Shown: in pieces, positions 51,208 through 60,021 of the stretch | Layout: every line of letters starts with the position of its first letter | Numbering within the stretch: the stretch's first letter is position 1 | NCBI GenBank assembly: GCA_949841355.1 | Contig: CATKZP010000014.1 | Coordinates: 22,616-86,615, forward strand | Origin: an uncultured Oscillospiraceae bacterium | Lineage (GTDB): Bacteria > Bacillota > Clostridia > Oscillospirales > Oscillospiraceae | DNA length: 64,000 nt | Direction: 5' to 3' | Notes under the pieces: generated by a model | The model's database searches: none | Told to the model about the DNA's origin: nothing | The model's input: only the letters and a program-made list of their open reading frames with translations | Program-made: the position numbers and the translations under genes

Positions 51208-51789
51208 ATGAGTTTAGTTCCCTATGTTGTAGAGCAGACCAGCCGCGGCGAGCGGTCCTATGATATTTTTTCTAGGCTGCTCAATGACCGTATTGTCTTT
51301 TTGGGCGAAGAGGTCAACGCCACCACTGCGTCCCTGATCGTGGCGCAGCTGCTCTATTTGGAGGCGCAGGACCCGGATAAGGATGTCCAGTTCTATATCA
51401 ACAGTCCCGGAGGCTCTGTCACCGACGGCATGGCCATCTATGACACCATGCAGTACATCAAATGTGATGTGTCCACAATCTGTGTGGGTATGGCGGCTTC
51501 TATGGGAGCGTTTTTGCTGTCCGCCGGGGCAAAGGGCAAGCGGATGGCTCTGCCAAACGCCGAAATCATGATCCATCAGCCCTCCGCAGGAACCCAGGGG
51601 CAGATCACCGATATGGCCATCCATTTGAAGCGGCTGGAGATCATCAAGAAACGGATGAACGTCATCTTGGCCGACAACTGCGGCAAAAACGTGGAGCAGG
51701 TCACCGCCGATTGCGAGCGTGACAACTTCATGACTGCCCAAGAGGCGCTGGATTACGGCCTTATTGACAAAATCATCACCAATCGCTAA
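51208..51789 (+). CDS. clpP: ATP-dependent Clp protease proteolytic subunit
   Basis: 193 residues. Serine protease forming the tetradecameric chamber. Catalytic Ser in [13 protein letters not shown] (near 97), His in IMIHQPSAG (near 122), Asp near 171. The N-terminal [21 protein letters not shown] is typical. ATG 51208 follows ggaaaggagaataccc. Works with ClpX encoded next. Upstream GTG-frame extension is ignored because it precedes the ribosome-binding site. Confidence 0.98.
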   Translation: MSLVPYVVEQTSRGERSYDIFSRLLNDRIVFLGEEVNATTASLIVAQLLYLEAQDPDKDVQFYINSPGGSVTDGMAIYDTMQYIKCDVSTICVGMAASMGAFLLSAGAKGKRMALPNAEIMIHQPSAGTQGQITDMAIHLKRLEIIKKRMNVILADNCGKNVEQVTADCERDNFMTAQEALDYGLIDKIITNR

Positions 51790-51855
51790 GTACAGCCAAA
51801 GAGCGGAGGGCGTTCTCTCCGCTCTTTGGTGCTTTCCTGAAAGGAAGACCAGAAT

Positions 51856-53169
51856 ATGGCAAGAGACGACTATAAATCTGTGCGCTGCTCTTTTTGTGGC
51901 AAGCATCAGGAGCAGGTGGAGCGGATCATCGCCGGCCCGGGCGCCTATATCTGCAATGAGTGCGTTCATCTGTGCATGAGCATTTTGGGGGACGAGCATG
52001 ACGATGCCCCTGTTGCGCCGGACATTCCGGACGTCATCCCCACCCCAAAAGAGATGGTGGCCGTGCTGGACGAGTATATCATCGGTCAGGACAGCGCCAA
52101 GGTAGCCCTATCGGTGGCGGTTTACAATCACTATAAGCGCATCTATTTCGGCGGCGGAGACAATGTGGAGCTGCAAAAGAGCAATATCCTCATGGTGGGG
52201 CCCACCGGCTGCGGCAAGACCCTGTTTGCCCAGACCCTGGCCCGCATCCTGAAGGTGCCCTTTGCCATTGCCGACGCCACCACCCTCACCGAGGCGGGTT
52301 ATGTGGGCGACGATGTGGAGAACATCCTGCTGCGCCTGGTGCAGGCCGCCGACTACGATATTGAGCTGGCCCAGCGGGGAATCATTTACGTGGATGAGAT
52401 CGACAAGATCGCCCGCAAAAGTGAGAACACGTCCATCACCCGCGATGTGTCCGGCGAGGGTGTGCAGCAGGCTCTGCTGAAGATCCTGGAGGGCACGGTG
52501 GCTAATGTGCCCCCCCAGGGCGGACGCAAGCATCCGCACCAGGAATTTTTGCAGATTGACACTAAAAACATCTTGTTCATCTGCGGCGGGGCATTCGACG
52601 GGCTGGAGAAAATCATTGAGCAGAGGTTGGACCAAAAGACCATCGGTTTTGGCTCTGATGTCAAAACCGCCGCGGAGCGGGAAAAGGCGGACGTGCTCAA
52701 GGCGGTCCAGCCCCACGACCTGCTGAAATTCGGCATCATTCCCGAGCTGGTGGGCCGGCTTCCCATTATCACGACGCTGAAGGCGCTGGACCGGGAGCAG
52801 CTGGTGCGTATCCTCACAGAGCCGAAAAACGCCCTGGTGAAGCAGTATAAATGCCTGCTGGATTATGACAATGTGGAGTTGGAGTTTACGTCCGAGGCGC
52901 TGGATGCCGCCGCCGACAAGGCGCTGGAGCGGAAGATCGGCGCCCGCGGCCTGCGGGCGGTGCTGGAAGAGGTCATGACCCCCGTGATGTACGACGCGCC
53001 CTCCGATCAAAGCATTGCGAAGGTGACCATTACGGATCAGGCCATCAAGGGAGAGGGCGAGCCGGATGTCCTACGTCAAGAGGGACGGCCCGCGCGTCCC
53101 CGGCTTGGGGCGGCGGCGCTGCGCGCTGAAAAAGGCGGGCAGGCTTCCCCGAGAGGAAACGCGTCCTAA
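51856..53169 (+). CDS. clpX: ATP-dependent Clp protease ATP-binding subunit ClpX
   Basis: 437 residues. AAA+ unfoldase. Zinc-binding domain Cys11, Cys14, Cys33, Cys36; Walker A GPTGCGKT near 114-121; Walker [12 protein letters not shown] near 175; sensor [15 protein letters not shown]. The end carries a ~35-residue basic, Ala/Arg-rich tail after IKGEGEPD that exceeds the usual length; the reading frame is open and no frameshift is proven. ATG 51856 follows gaaaggaagaccagaat. A GGGCGG/CCGCCC hairpin at 53211-53235 may end the transcript. Confidence 0.96.
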   Translation: MARDDYKSVRCSFCGKHQEQVERIIAGPGAYICNECVHLCMSILGDEHDDAPVAPDIPDVIPTPKEMVAVLDEYIIGQDSAKVALSVAVYNHYKRIYFGGGDNVELQKSNILMVGPTGCGKTLFAQTLARILKVPFAIADATTLTEAGYVGDDVENILLRLVQAADYDIELAQRGIIYVDEIDKIARKSENTSITRDVSGEGVQQALLKILEGTVANVPPQGGRKHPHQEFLQIDTKNILFICGGAFDGLEKIIEQRLDQKTIGFGSDVKTAAEREKADVLKAVQPHDLLKFGIIPELVGRLPIITTLKALDREQLVRILTEPKNALVKQYKCLLDYDNVELEFTSEALDAAADKALERKIGARGLRAVLEEVMTPVMYDAPSDQSIAKVTITDQAIKGEGEPDVLRQEGRPARPRLGAAALRAEKGGQASPRGNAS

Positions 53170-53210
53170 AACAGGTGTAGGCGGCCTGAAAATAAACTGT
53201 GTTGTGGGGG

Positions 53211-53235
53211 GCGGGCGGCAGTCCGCCCTCCCTTT
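53211..53235 (+). terminator. Possible terminator after clpX
   Basis: GGGCGG and CCGCCC arms with a short loop followed by TCCCTTTC; U-tract imperfect. Confidence 0.5.
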
Positions 53236-53310
53236 CAATAGTTCCACCAAAAAATAGAAGTCAGTAGACCTGCCTGATTACTGGTAATGGTACGGGAAGG
53301 AGTGATCCTA

Positions 53311-55719
53311 ATGACAGTAATCAAATCTGCCCCTGTGACAATCCCTGTTTTGGCGCTTCGAGGACTTACCGTGTTTCCACAGCTCACGCTCCACTTTGAT
53401 GTGGGCCGTGCCGCCTCAATCCAGGCATTGGAGGAGGCCATGGGAGAAAACCGCGAGATTTTCCTGGTGACCCAAAAGGAGCTTACGCTGGAAAACCCAT
53501 CCCAAAGCGACCTATACACAATTGGAACTGTGGCCAATGTGAAACAGATCCTGCGCCTGCCGGAGAGCGGTGTTCGGGTGATGGTGGAGGGCCGCCGCCG
53601 GGGCCGTCTTTTGCGTTTGGCTGCGGTAGAGCCTTACCTCACAGCGGAAGTGGAATACTTGCCTGAGTCGGCGCCAAAAGGGAACTCCCCCCGCATTGAG
53701 GCCGCCATCCGGCAGGTCTATAACCAGATGGAGCGGTATACGGAGCTGTCCGACCGGGTCGCTCCGGAAATATATCTGAGGCTTCTGGCCAGTGACGACC
53801 CTGGCTATATCGCTGATTACGCCGCGCAGAACCTGCCTTTGCGGTTTGAGGACAAACAGGCGGTACTGGAAGAGCTGCGGACTTCCCGCCGTCTGGACCG
53901 GCTGTGCCGCATCCTGGGCAGGGAGGTGGAAATCTTAGAGGTGGAAAGTGAGCTGGCCGCCAAAATTCACGAGCAGGTGGCTACCAGTCAGCGGAACTAT
54001 ATCTTGCGAGAACAGCTGCGGGTGATTCAACGAGAGCTGGGAGAAGAGGATGAGGATAACGAAATCTCCGAATATAATCGCCGCATTGTGAAGGCCAAGC
54101 TGCCCGAGGAGGTGGAGGAAAAGCTGCTCAAAGAGGTACAGCACCTGGAAAAGCAGCCCTACGGCTCGTCAGAGGCGGCGGTGATCCGCACTTACCTGGA
54201 TACCTGCCTGGAACTGCCCTGGCGGGTTAAGACCCGGGAACGGGTGAATGTGGTTACTGTATCCAAGGTGCTGGAGGCAGAGCATTACGGCCTTTCGAAG
54301 GTCAAGGAGCGCATCCTGGAATTTGTGGCGGTCAAACAGCTGGCACCCAAACTGAAAGGACAGATCATCTGTCTGGTGGGCCCACCGGGAGTGGGAAAGA
54401 CCTCTATTGCTATGAGCGTCGCCAAGGCAATGAACCGAAAGCTGGCTCGCATCTCCCTGGGTGGAATTCGGGATGAGGCGGACATCAGAGGCCATCGAAA
54501 AACCTATGTGGGAGCTATGCCCGGCAGGATTATCGCCGGGGTAAAGCAGGCGGGAAGCTCCAACCCCATGCTGCTGCTGGACGAGATCGACAAAGTGGGC
54601 GATGACCAGCGGGGAGACCCGGCGGCAGCCCTGCTGGAGGTGCTGGACAGTGAGCAGAACAGCGCGTTTCGGGACCACTATTTAGAGGTGCCCTTCGATT
54701 TGTCCGACGTAATGTTCATCACCACCGCCAACACCACCGACACCATTCCAAAGCCGCTGCTGGACCGCATGGAGGTCATCGAGCTGCCTAGCTACACAGA
54801 AAAGGAAAAATTGCAGATTGCAAAGCGCCATCTGCTACCCAGACAGCTCAAGCGTCACGGCCTGACCAAGAGCCAACTGAAGATCACCGACTGCGGCTTG
54901 GAGGAGCTGATCGCCGGGTATACAAAGGAATCCGGCGTTCGTTTGCTGGAGCAGAAGCTGGCTGCGCTTTGCCGCAAAGGCGCAATGCAGATTGTGGATA
55001 AAGGTGTAAAGCAGATTAACATTACAGATAGCAATTTACAGGAGTTTTTAGGCGCTAAAAAGTATCTTGACGACGCCCGCGACCGGGAGGCGCTGGTGGG
55101 GGTGGTCAATGGGCTGGCATGGACGTCTGTCGGCGGCGAAATATTAGAGGTAGAGGTCAATGTGGTGTCCGGAACGGGGAAAATGTCGCTCACCGGTAAT
55201 TTAGGGGACGTGATGAAGGAATCCGCCCGGGCGGCGCTAGCCTATGTGCGCAGCCGCGCGCCGCAGCTAGGTGTTGACCCTGACTTTTATAGCGCAAAGG
55301 ACATTTATGTACACTTTCCGGAGGGTGCGGTGCCCAAGGACGGTCCGTCTGCCGGTATCGCCATCACCACCGCCATGGTTTCCGCGCTCACCGGCATCCC
55401 GGTGCGCAGGGATGTGGCAATGACTGGCGAGGTTACGCTCCGGGGACGGGTGATGGCCATTGGCGGCTTGAGGGAGAAGAGCATGGCTGCGTTACGTGGT
55501 GGGGCCGGCACCGTCATCATTCCGGCGGATAATGTCAAGGATCTGGAGGAAATAGACCAGACGGTGCGTGGCCTGCTGAACTTCGTACCAGTGCGCCAGG
55601 TGGATGAGGTGTTGGTTCAGGCGCTTACCAGCGCGCTACCCATAACGCTGGCAAGTGCGCCTCGGAAAGTGCCGGAAGCCCCGAAAACCGCAGGCCATGC
55701 CGTTAATCTGCGCCAGTGA
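53311..55719 (+). CDS. lon: ATP-dependent protease Lon
   Basis: 802 residues. LonA type: N-terminal substrate-binding domain, AAA+ ATPase with Walker A GPPGVGKTS (near 357-364) and Walker B MLLLDEIDKVG, then the Ser-Lys protease domain with catalytic Ser in PKDGPSAGIAIT (near 679) and Lys in LREKSMAAL (near 722). ATG 53311 is 8 bases after aaggagtgatc; GTG/ATG codons upstream are before the ribosome-binding site. engB follows in close array. Completes the tig-clpP-clpX-lon proteostasis block. Confidence 0.97.
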   Translation: MTVIKSAPVTIPVLALRGLTVFPQLTLHFDVGRAASIQALEEAMGENREIFLVTQKELTLENPSQSDLYTIGTVANVKQILRLPESGVRVMVEGRRRGRLLRLAAVEPYLTAEVEYLPESAPKGNSPRIEAAIRQVYNQMERYTELSDRVAPEIYLRLLASDDPGYIADYAAQNLPLRFEDKQAVLEELRTSRRLDRLCRILGREVEILEVESELAAKIHEQVATSQRNYILREQLRVIQRELGEEDEDNEISEYNRRIVKAKLPEEVEEKLLKEVQHLEKQPYGSSEAAVIRTYLDTCLELPWRVKTRERVNVVTVSKVLEAEHYGLSKVKERILEFVAVKQLAPKLKGQIICLVGPPGVGKTSIAMSVAKAMNRKLARISLGGIRDEADIRGHRKTYVGAMPGRIIAGVKQAGSSNPMLLLDEIDKVGDDQRGDPAAALLEVLDSEQNSAFRDHYLEVPFDLSDVMFITTANTTDTIPKPLLDRMEVIELPSYTEKEKLQIAKRHLLPRQLKRHGLTKSQLKITDCGLEELIAGYTKESGVRLLEQKLAALCRKGAMQIVDKGVKQINITDSNLQEFLGAKKYLDDARDREALVGVVNGLAWTSVGGEILEVEVNVVSGTGKMSLTGNLGDVMKESARAALAYVRSRAPQLGVDPDFYSAKDIYVHFPEGAVPKDGPSAGIAITTAMVSALTGIPVRRDVAMTGEVTLRGRVMAIGGLREKSMAALRGGAGTVIIPADNVKDLEEIDQTVRGLLNFVPVRQVDEVLVQALTSALPITLASAPRKVPEAPKTAGHAVNLRQ

Positions 55720-55728
55720 GGGAATCAA

Positions 55729-56322
55729 ATGACAGTGAATTGGAATATGGCGCAGTTTGTCCGCTCTGCAGCGAAGCCTGCGGATTTTCCCAAGGACGGA
55801 CTGCCGCAGGTGGTATTTGCGGGGCGCTCAAATGTGGGAAAATCCTCCGTGATTAACCGGCTGCTCAACCGCAAAAATTTTGCGCGGGTGGGGTCGGCAC
55901 CGGGCAAAACCACGCACATCAATTATTTTTGCATTGCTGAGAAGCTCTATCTGGTGGATCTGCCCGGCTATGGCTATGCCAAGGTTTCAAAACAGGAGCG
56001 GGATCGCTGGGGGCGGCTGATTGAGGCGTGGTTTGCCGATGTAAATCGCATGGCGCTGGGTATATTGATCGTGGATGCCCGGCATAAGCCAACGGCGGAC
56101 GACTGCACCATGGCACAGGTGTTTTTAAGCTCAGGCAAGCCATTTTTGGTGGTGGCTAACAAGCTGGATAAGTTAAAAAGGAGCGAAATCGCCGGAAATG
56201 CGCAACTGATTCGAGAAACCCTCGCATTAACGAAAGCCATACCGCTTATCTTATTTTCCGCAGAAAAAGGCGAGGGTAAAGAGGCGTTGTTAGGGGAAAT
56301 CACACACCATTTGGAGGCATAA
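55729..56322 (+). CDS. engB: Ribosome biogenesis GTP-binding protein EngB (YsxC/YihA)
   Basis: 197 residues. GTPase involved in 50S assembly. G1 GRSNVGKSS near 34-42, G3 DLPGYGYAKVS near 78, G4 NKLDKLK near 143. The lon-engB adjacency is conserved in many bacteria. ATG 55729 is 9 bases after the lon stop. The 3' part has more AT-rich codons than lon. It ends next to the FAH-family gene without a gap. Confidence 0.95.
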   Translation: MTVNWNMAQFVRSAAKPADFPKDGLPQVVFAGRSNVGKSSVINRLLNRKNFARVGSAPGKTTHINYFCIAEKLYLVDLPGYGYAKVSKQERDRWGRLIEAWFADVNRMALGILIVDARHKPTADDCTMAQVFLSSGKPFLVVANKLDKLKRSEIAGNAQLIRETLALTKAIPLILFSAEKGEGKEALLGEITHHLEA

Positions 56323-57075
56323 ATGAGATATGTTCGTATAGACCGGGCGGGTTTTTCCTGTTGGGGCGTGATAAAGGGCGAGGATGTGCTCACCTTGACC
56401 AAGCCGCCTTATGAGGGATTGGATTATGATGGAGGGAAGCTGCCCTTACGTCAGTGCAGGCTTTTGGCACCCTGTGAGCCCACTAAAATCGTATGTGTGG
56501 GAAAAAACTATGCGGAGCACGCCAGAGAAATGGGGAGTGTGCCTCCTGGCTATCCAACTCTGTTTTTAAAGGGACCGAATACGCTAAACCGGCCTGATGG
56601 AGCTGTTCACGCGCCTGGGTTCGTGGGACGCCTTGACTACGAAGGAGAACTGGCGGTGGTAATACGGCGTCATGCAAAAGATGTAAAGGAAAAAGACTTT
56701 GCAGAGTTTGTGTTGGGGTATACTTGTTTGAATGATGTAACCGCCCGGGATGTGCAGCAGATGGACGGCCAGTGGACGCGGGGAAAGTCCATGGATGGCT
56801 TCTGCCCGGTGGGGCCCTGGGTCACGGACGAGATTGATCCGGCGGCGCTGACGCTTACCACCCGGCTCAACGGCAGACAGGTACAGAAGGGTTTTACAGC
56901 GGACCTGATTACCTCCATTCCAAAGCTGATGGAGTTCATCACTGCGTCCATGTCGCTGGAGCCCGGCGATGTGATTGCTACTGGTACGCCCTCGGGTGTT
57001 GGCCCGATGATTCCCGGCGACAGGGTAGAGGTGGAGATTGAGGGGATCGGTATTTTAAAAAACCAGGTGATTTGA
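56323..57075 (+). CDS. Fumarylacetoacetate hydrolase (FAH) family protein
   Basis: 250 residues. Metal-dependent FAH fold: VGKNYAEHAREMG near 60, metal ligands in DYEGELAVV (near 105) and NDVTARDVQ (near 138), FDGFCPVGPW-like SMDGFCPVGPWVTD and GTPSGVGPMIPGD near the end. Family members hydrolyse or decarboxylate acyl-pyruvates and related 2-oxo acids (oxaloacetate decarboxylase, acylpyruvase). The substrate is not determined. ATG 56323 follows the engB stop immediately. A terminator follows at 57082. Confidence 0.9.
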   Translation: MRYVRIDRAGFSCWGVIKGEDVLTLTKPPYEGLDYDGGKLPLRQCRLLAPCEPTKIVCVGKNYAEHAREMGSVPPGYPTLFLKGPNTLNRPDGAVHAPGFVGRLDYEGELAVVIRRHAKDVKEKDFAEFVLGYTCLNDVTARDVQQMDGQWTRGKSMDGFCPVGPWVTDEIDPAALTLTTRLNGRQVQKGFTADLITSIPKLMEFITASMSLEPGDVIATGTPSGVGPMIPGDRVEVEIEGIGILKNQVI

Positions 57076-57081
57076 ATGCAG

Positions 57082-57113
57082 GCCCGACGGGCAGAATTGT
57101 CCGTCGGGCTTTG
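57082..57113 (+). terminator. Rho-independent terminator after the FAH-family gene
   Basis: GCCCGACGG pairs with CCGTCGGGC across a 10-base loop, then TTTGT. Confidence 0.85.
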
Positions 57114-57136
57114 TAAAAAAACTTGTGGAAAAAGGG

Positions 57137-57164
57137 TTGACAAATGCTGTGGTTCTGGTATAAT
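57137..57164 (+). promoter_or_regulatory. Sigma-A promoter of tRNA-Gln
   Basis: TTGACA (57137-57142), 16-base spacer, TATAAT (57159-57164). Confidence 0.88.
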
Positions 57165-57188
57165 AACCTACGGTCGCTAGAGAGACAT

Positions 57189-57262
57189 AGCGGATTAGTG
57201 TAATGGTAGCACACCAGACTCTGACTCTGTTTGTGAGGGTTCGAATCCTTCATCCGCTGCCA
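57189..57262 (+). tRNA. tRNA-Gln, anticodon CTG
   Basis: 74 nt with encoded CCA. Acceptor AGCGGAT pairs with ATCCGCT; D arm GTGT/ACAC; anticodon loop CTCTGAC gives CTG (reads CAG); T arm GAGGG/CCTTC around TTCGAAT. One mismatch at the base of the anticodon stem (C-T). Discriminator G. Confidence 0.9.
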
Positions 57263-57266
57263 CCCA

Positions 57267-57300
57267 CCCCCCTGGAACTACACAGTTCCAGGGGGGTTTC
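57267..57300 (+). terminator. Rho-independent terminator after tRNA-Gln
   Basis: CCCCCCTGGAACT and AGTTCCAGGGGGG arms, loop ACAC, then TTTC. Confidence 0.9.
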
Positions 57301-57443
57301 TTGTTTATGTGACCCTTGCGAGGCCCACTAGAGCACATAACCATTAAAGGCCATCTTTATGCATATATGGACTTTGATTGCTTGCAGATCATCTAGTTGC
57401 TCTTGGAGTTTTGCTACTTCTCTCTTTTCCTATAAAAAAACAC

Positions 57444-57472
57444 TTGCAAACTGGAGACATATTGGGTATACT
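57444..57472 (+). promoter_or_regulatory. Sigma-A promoter of the DUF1858 gene
   Basis: TTGCAA (57444-57449), 17-base spacer, TATACT (57467-57472). Confidence 0.8.
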
Positions 57473-57517
57473 ATATTTGTTCGACTTCGACAAAAATTGC
57501 AAGGAGGCTATCCCGAC

Positions 57518-57715
57518 ATGGCTCAGATTACAAAGGATACCATCATCGGCGATATTCTGGATATCGCGCCCGACACCGCACCGATCTTTTTGTCCATCGG
57601 TATGCACTGCCTCGGTTGCCCGTCCTCTCGTGGGGAGACCGTGGAGCAAGCCTGCATGGTTCATGGCGTAGATGTGGATGCGCTGCTGGAAAAGCTCAAC
57701 GCCACGATTGCCTGA
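57518..57715 (+). CDS. DUF1858 domain-containing protein
   Basis: 65 residues. Small soluble protein with Cys31 and Cys34 in GMHCLGCPSSRGETVEQAC, the DUF1858 pattern found in the N-terminal part of ScdA/RIC iron-sulphur repair proteins and beside hybrid-cluster proteins. Likely redox or metal related; function unproven. ATG 57518 lies 10 bases after aaggagg. It has its own promoter and a terminator follows at 57727, so it is a single-gene unit. Confidence 0.9.
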   Translation: MAQITKDTIIGDILDIAPDTAPIFLSIGMHCLGCPSSRGETVEQACMVHGVDVDALLEKLNATIA

Positions 57716-57726
57716 GCAAAACGTCT

Positions 57727-57757
57727 GAAAAGAGCGGGGGCCCGCTCTTTTCCTTTA
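57727..57757 (+). terminator. Rho-independent terminator after the DUF1858 gene
   Basis: AAAAGAGCGGG, loop GGC, CCGCTCTTTT, then CCTTTAT. Confidence 0.93.
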
Positions 57758-57781
57758 TCTCCAAGGAGCGGGGGCGAGAAC

Positions 57782-59251
57782 ATGCAATTGACGCCGAGGC
57801 TAAGGACGATTGCGCAGCAGGTGCCGCTAGGAGCCCGGTTAGCTGATGTGGGTACAGACCACGGATACCTGCCGGTCTGGTTGTTGCTGAATGGGCGGAT
57901 CAAGGGCGCTGTGGCCGCCGATTTAAGAAAAGGACCGTTGGAGCGGGCTCGAGAGACCGCGCAACTATACGGACAAAGTGTAGCAATCTCCTTTCGCCTT
58001 TGTGATGGCCTTACAGATATCATATCGGATGAAGTTGATACGGTGGTGATAGCCGGCATGGGCGGGGAGACTATCATTGACATTTTAAAAGCCGCGCCCT
58101 GGACCCGACAGGAGAAACTGCTGCTTTTGCAGCCAATGACCGGAATTCCTAACCTGCGCCGGTGGCTCCAAAACAACGGCTACGCTATTCTAGATGAGCA
58201 GCTTGCCCGAGAAGGAAAAAGACTTTACAGTATTTGGACGGTCAAGGGCGGAGGGATGCCGCCGCTGTCTCCTGCGGAGCTGTGGGCGGGGGAGAACAGG
58301 GATGGACCGCTGAGACTGGAGTACTTGTCCATGGTGGAGAAAAAGGTACAAAAGGCTCTTCAAGGACAGCTTGCAGCCCGGGAACCGGACCAGGAGGCAG
58401 TCACAGAGCTTGAAGCAGTGCAGCATGGATTGTGGGAGATGAAAAAGGAGTTGATCCCGGTGACGACAGTTGGTGAGGTATTTGCTTTTTTACAGGAAAA
58501 GACTCCGTTTGAGCTTCAAGAGGACTTTGATAACGCCGGATTCCTGGTGGGCAGGGCGGGGGCTGACGTCAACAAAATCCTGGTTTCTTTGGATATCACG
58601 CGGGACGTGGTGCAGGAGGCGGCAGAGCAGGGCGCACAGCTCATTGTTGCCCACCATCCGGTGATTTTCGGCAAAGCAGCCGAGATGACGGATCAGACTG
58701 TCACCGGGAAAGTGTTGCTGGACTTGGCGGAAAACCGCATTGCGGCCATCTGCGCCCATACCAATCTGGACGCGGTGGAGGACGGGGTTAATGACGCCCT
58801 GGCTCTGCGCCTTGGTCTCAGCGACATTGGACAGCTGCGGCAGACAGGCGTGGACGGACGGGGGAGACCCTATGGAATCGGACGGGTGGGGATGATATCC
58901 GAGCAGCCTCTATATGATTTCGCCATGGCGGTGAAGCGGCTGCTGGGCGCCAACGGAATCCGGCTTGTGGATGGGGGAAAGCCTGTCCACAAGGTGGCGG
59001 TGGGCGGCGGCGCCTGCGCGGACTTTATGACTGACGCGCTGGCTCGGGGCTGTGACACCTTTGTCACCTCCGATGTGAAATACCATCAATTTTTGGATGC
59101 CAAGGCGCTGGGGCTCAACCTGGTGGACGCAGGCCATTATCCCACGGAAAATGTGATCTGTTCCGTTTTGCGGGATTGGCTGGCGGAGCGGTTCCCACAG
59201 ACGGCCGTGTCTGTTTCTCAGCGGCATCACGAGGTATTTTCTTACCTTTGA
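57782..59251 (+). CDS. Fused tRNA (adenine-22-N1)-methyltransferase TrmK and Nif3-like dinuclear metal protein
   Basis: 489 residues. Residues 1 to about 225 are TrmK: SAM motif LADVGTDHGYLPVWLL, VAADLRKGPLERA, VVIAGMGGETI and LQPMTGIPNLRRWL. TrmK methylates N1 of A22 in tRNA. Residues about 230-489 are a Nif3/YqfO-like protein: FDNAGFLVG, IVAHHPVIFG (metal His), CAHTNLDAVEDGVNDALA, VAVGGGACADFM, TSDVKYHQFLDAKALGLNLVDAGHYPTE. In B. subtilis the two (yqfN, yqfO) are adjacent genes; here one frame joins them with no stop or restart ribosome-binding site visible at the join. ATG 57782 follows ggagcgggggcgagaac. Confidence 0.93.
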   Translation: MQLTPRLRTIAQQVPLGARLADVGTDHGYLPVWLLLNGRIKGAVAADLRKGPLERARETAQLYGQSVAISFRLCDGLTDIISDEVDTVVIAGMGGETIIDILKAAPWTRQEKLLLLQPMTGIPNLRRWLQNNGYAILDEQLAREGKRLYSIWTVKGGGMPPLSPAELWAGENRDGPLRLEYLSMVEKKVQKALQGQLAAREPDQEAVTELEAVQHGLWEMKKELIPVTTVGEVFAFLQEKTPFELQEDFDNAGFLVGRAGADVNKILVSLDITRDVVQEAAEQGAQLIVAHHPVIFGKAAEMTDQTVTGKVLLDLAENRIAAICAHTNLDAVEDGVNDALALRLGLSDIGQLRQTGVDGRGRPYGIGRVGMISEQPLYDFAMAVKRLLGANGIRLVDGGKPVHKVAVGGGACADFMTDALARGCDTFVTSDVKYHQFLDAKALGLNLVDAGHYPTENVICSVLRDWLAERFPQTAVSVSQRHHEVFSYL

Positions 59252-59301
59252 GACATGAACCCACCCCCTCTCTCATATGTTGGAGGGAGGGGGACTGGCT
59301 T

Positions 59302-59994
59302 ATGAAACGTGATATTCTGCTGTTGATGGTGTGCTTGTGTGTGTTGGCAGGGGTGAACTGGCTGGGCGGGCAGCAGCCTGTGCTTGCTGTCGCTTCTGCG
59401 GTAACAGAAGGGAAATGGATGCTGATTCTGGACGCCGGGCACGGCGGTGAGGACGGAGGAGCCAGCACCGCGTCAGGGGCGCGGGAGAGCGATATCAATT
59501 TAGCCATCGTGCTCAAGACGCAGGCGCTGATGACGTTTTTAGGGGACGAGCCGAAGCTGACCCGGGACAGTGATGTCTCCCTGCACAGCAGCGGCGCGGA
59601 GACCTTGCGGCAGAAAAAAGTATCCGATTTGAAAAACCGGGTGTCGTTGGTGGAAGGTGTTCCAAACGCCCTGTTGATTAGCGTACACCAAAATCACTTT
59701 ACAGATCCTAGATATAGTGGGTCTCAGGTGTTTTTTAATGACGGAGATTGGAACCGCCAATGGGGGGAGCGCACTCAGGAAATATTCCGTCAGGTATTGG
59801 CTCCGGACAACAGCCGGAAGGCAAAACCCATACCTGACAGCATTTATTTATTTGAGCACATCAGCTGTCCGGCTATTTTGGTGGAGTGCGGCTTTCTCAG
59901 CAACGGGGAGGAAGCGGCGTTGCTGACCGCCGACGTCTATCAGAGAAAAGTGGCGGTGGCGCTGGCCGGAGCTTATTATGCACAATTGGGATAA
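59302..59994 (+). CDS. cwlD: N-acetylmuramoyl-L-alanine amidase, CwlD-like
   Basis: 230 residues. Signal-like hydrophobic N-terminus (DILLLMVCLCVLAGVNWLGG). Amidase_3 zinc motifs: ILDAGHGGEDGGAS (His near 48), Glu in ESDINLAIVL, HQNHFTDPRY and ILVECGFLSNGEEAALL with catalytic Glu. CwlD is a sporulation amidase for cortex muramic-delta-lactam formation. The size and absence of other domains fit CwlD, though other Amidase_3 enzymes look similar. ATG 59302 is behind gagggggactggctt. Its neighbours are trmK-nif3 and radA. Confidence 0.85.
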   Translation: MKRDILLLMVCLCVLAGVNWLGGQQPVLAVASAVTEGKWMLILDAGHGGEDGGASTASGARESDINLAIVLKTQALMTFLGDEPKLTRDSDVSLHSSGAETLRQKKVSDLKNRVSLVEGVPNALLISVHQNHFTDPRYSGSQVFFNDGDWNRQWGERTQEIFRQVLAPDNSRKAKPIPDSIYLFEHISCPAILVECGFLSNGEEAALLTADVYQRKVAVALAGAYYAQLG

Positions 59995-60021
59995 TATCCT
60001 GTAATTGGGGAGGGGAATGAC

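Noticed and set aside
53066..53257. Separate small frame at the clpX end
   Set aside because: It overlaps the clpX tail out of frame and lacks a ribosome-binding site; a clpX frameshift could not be shown.
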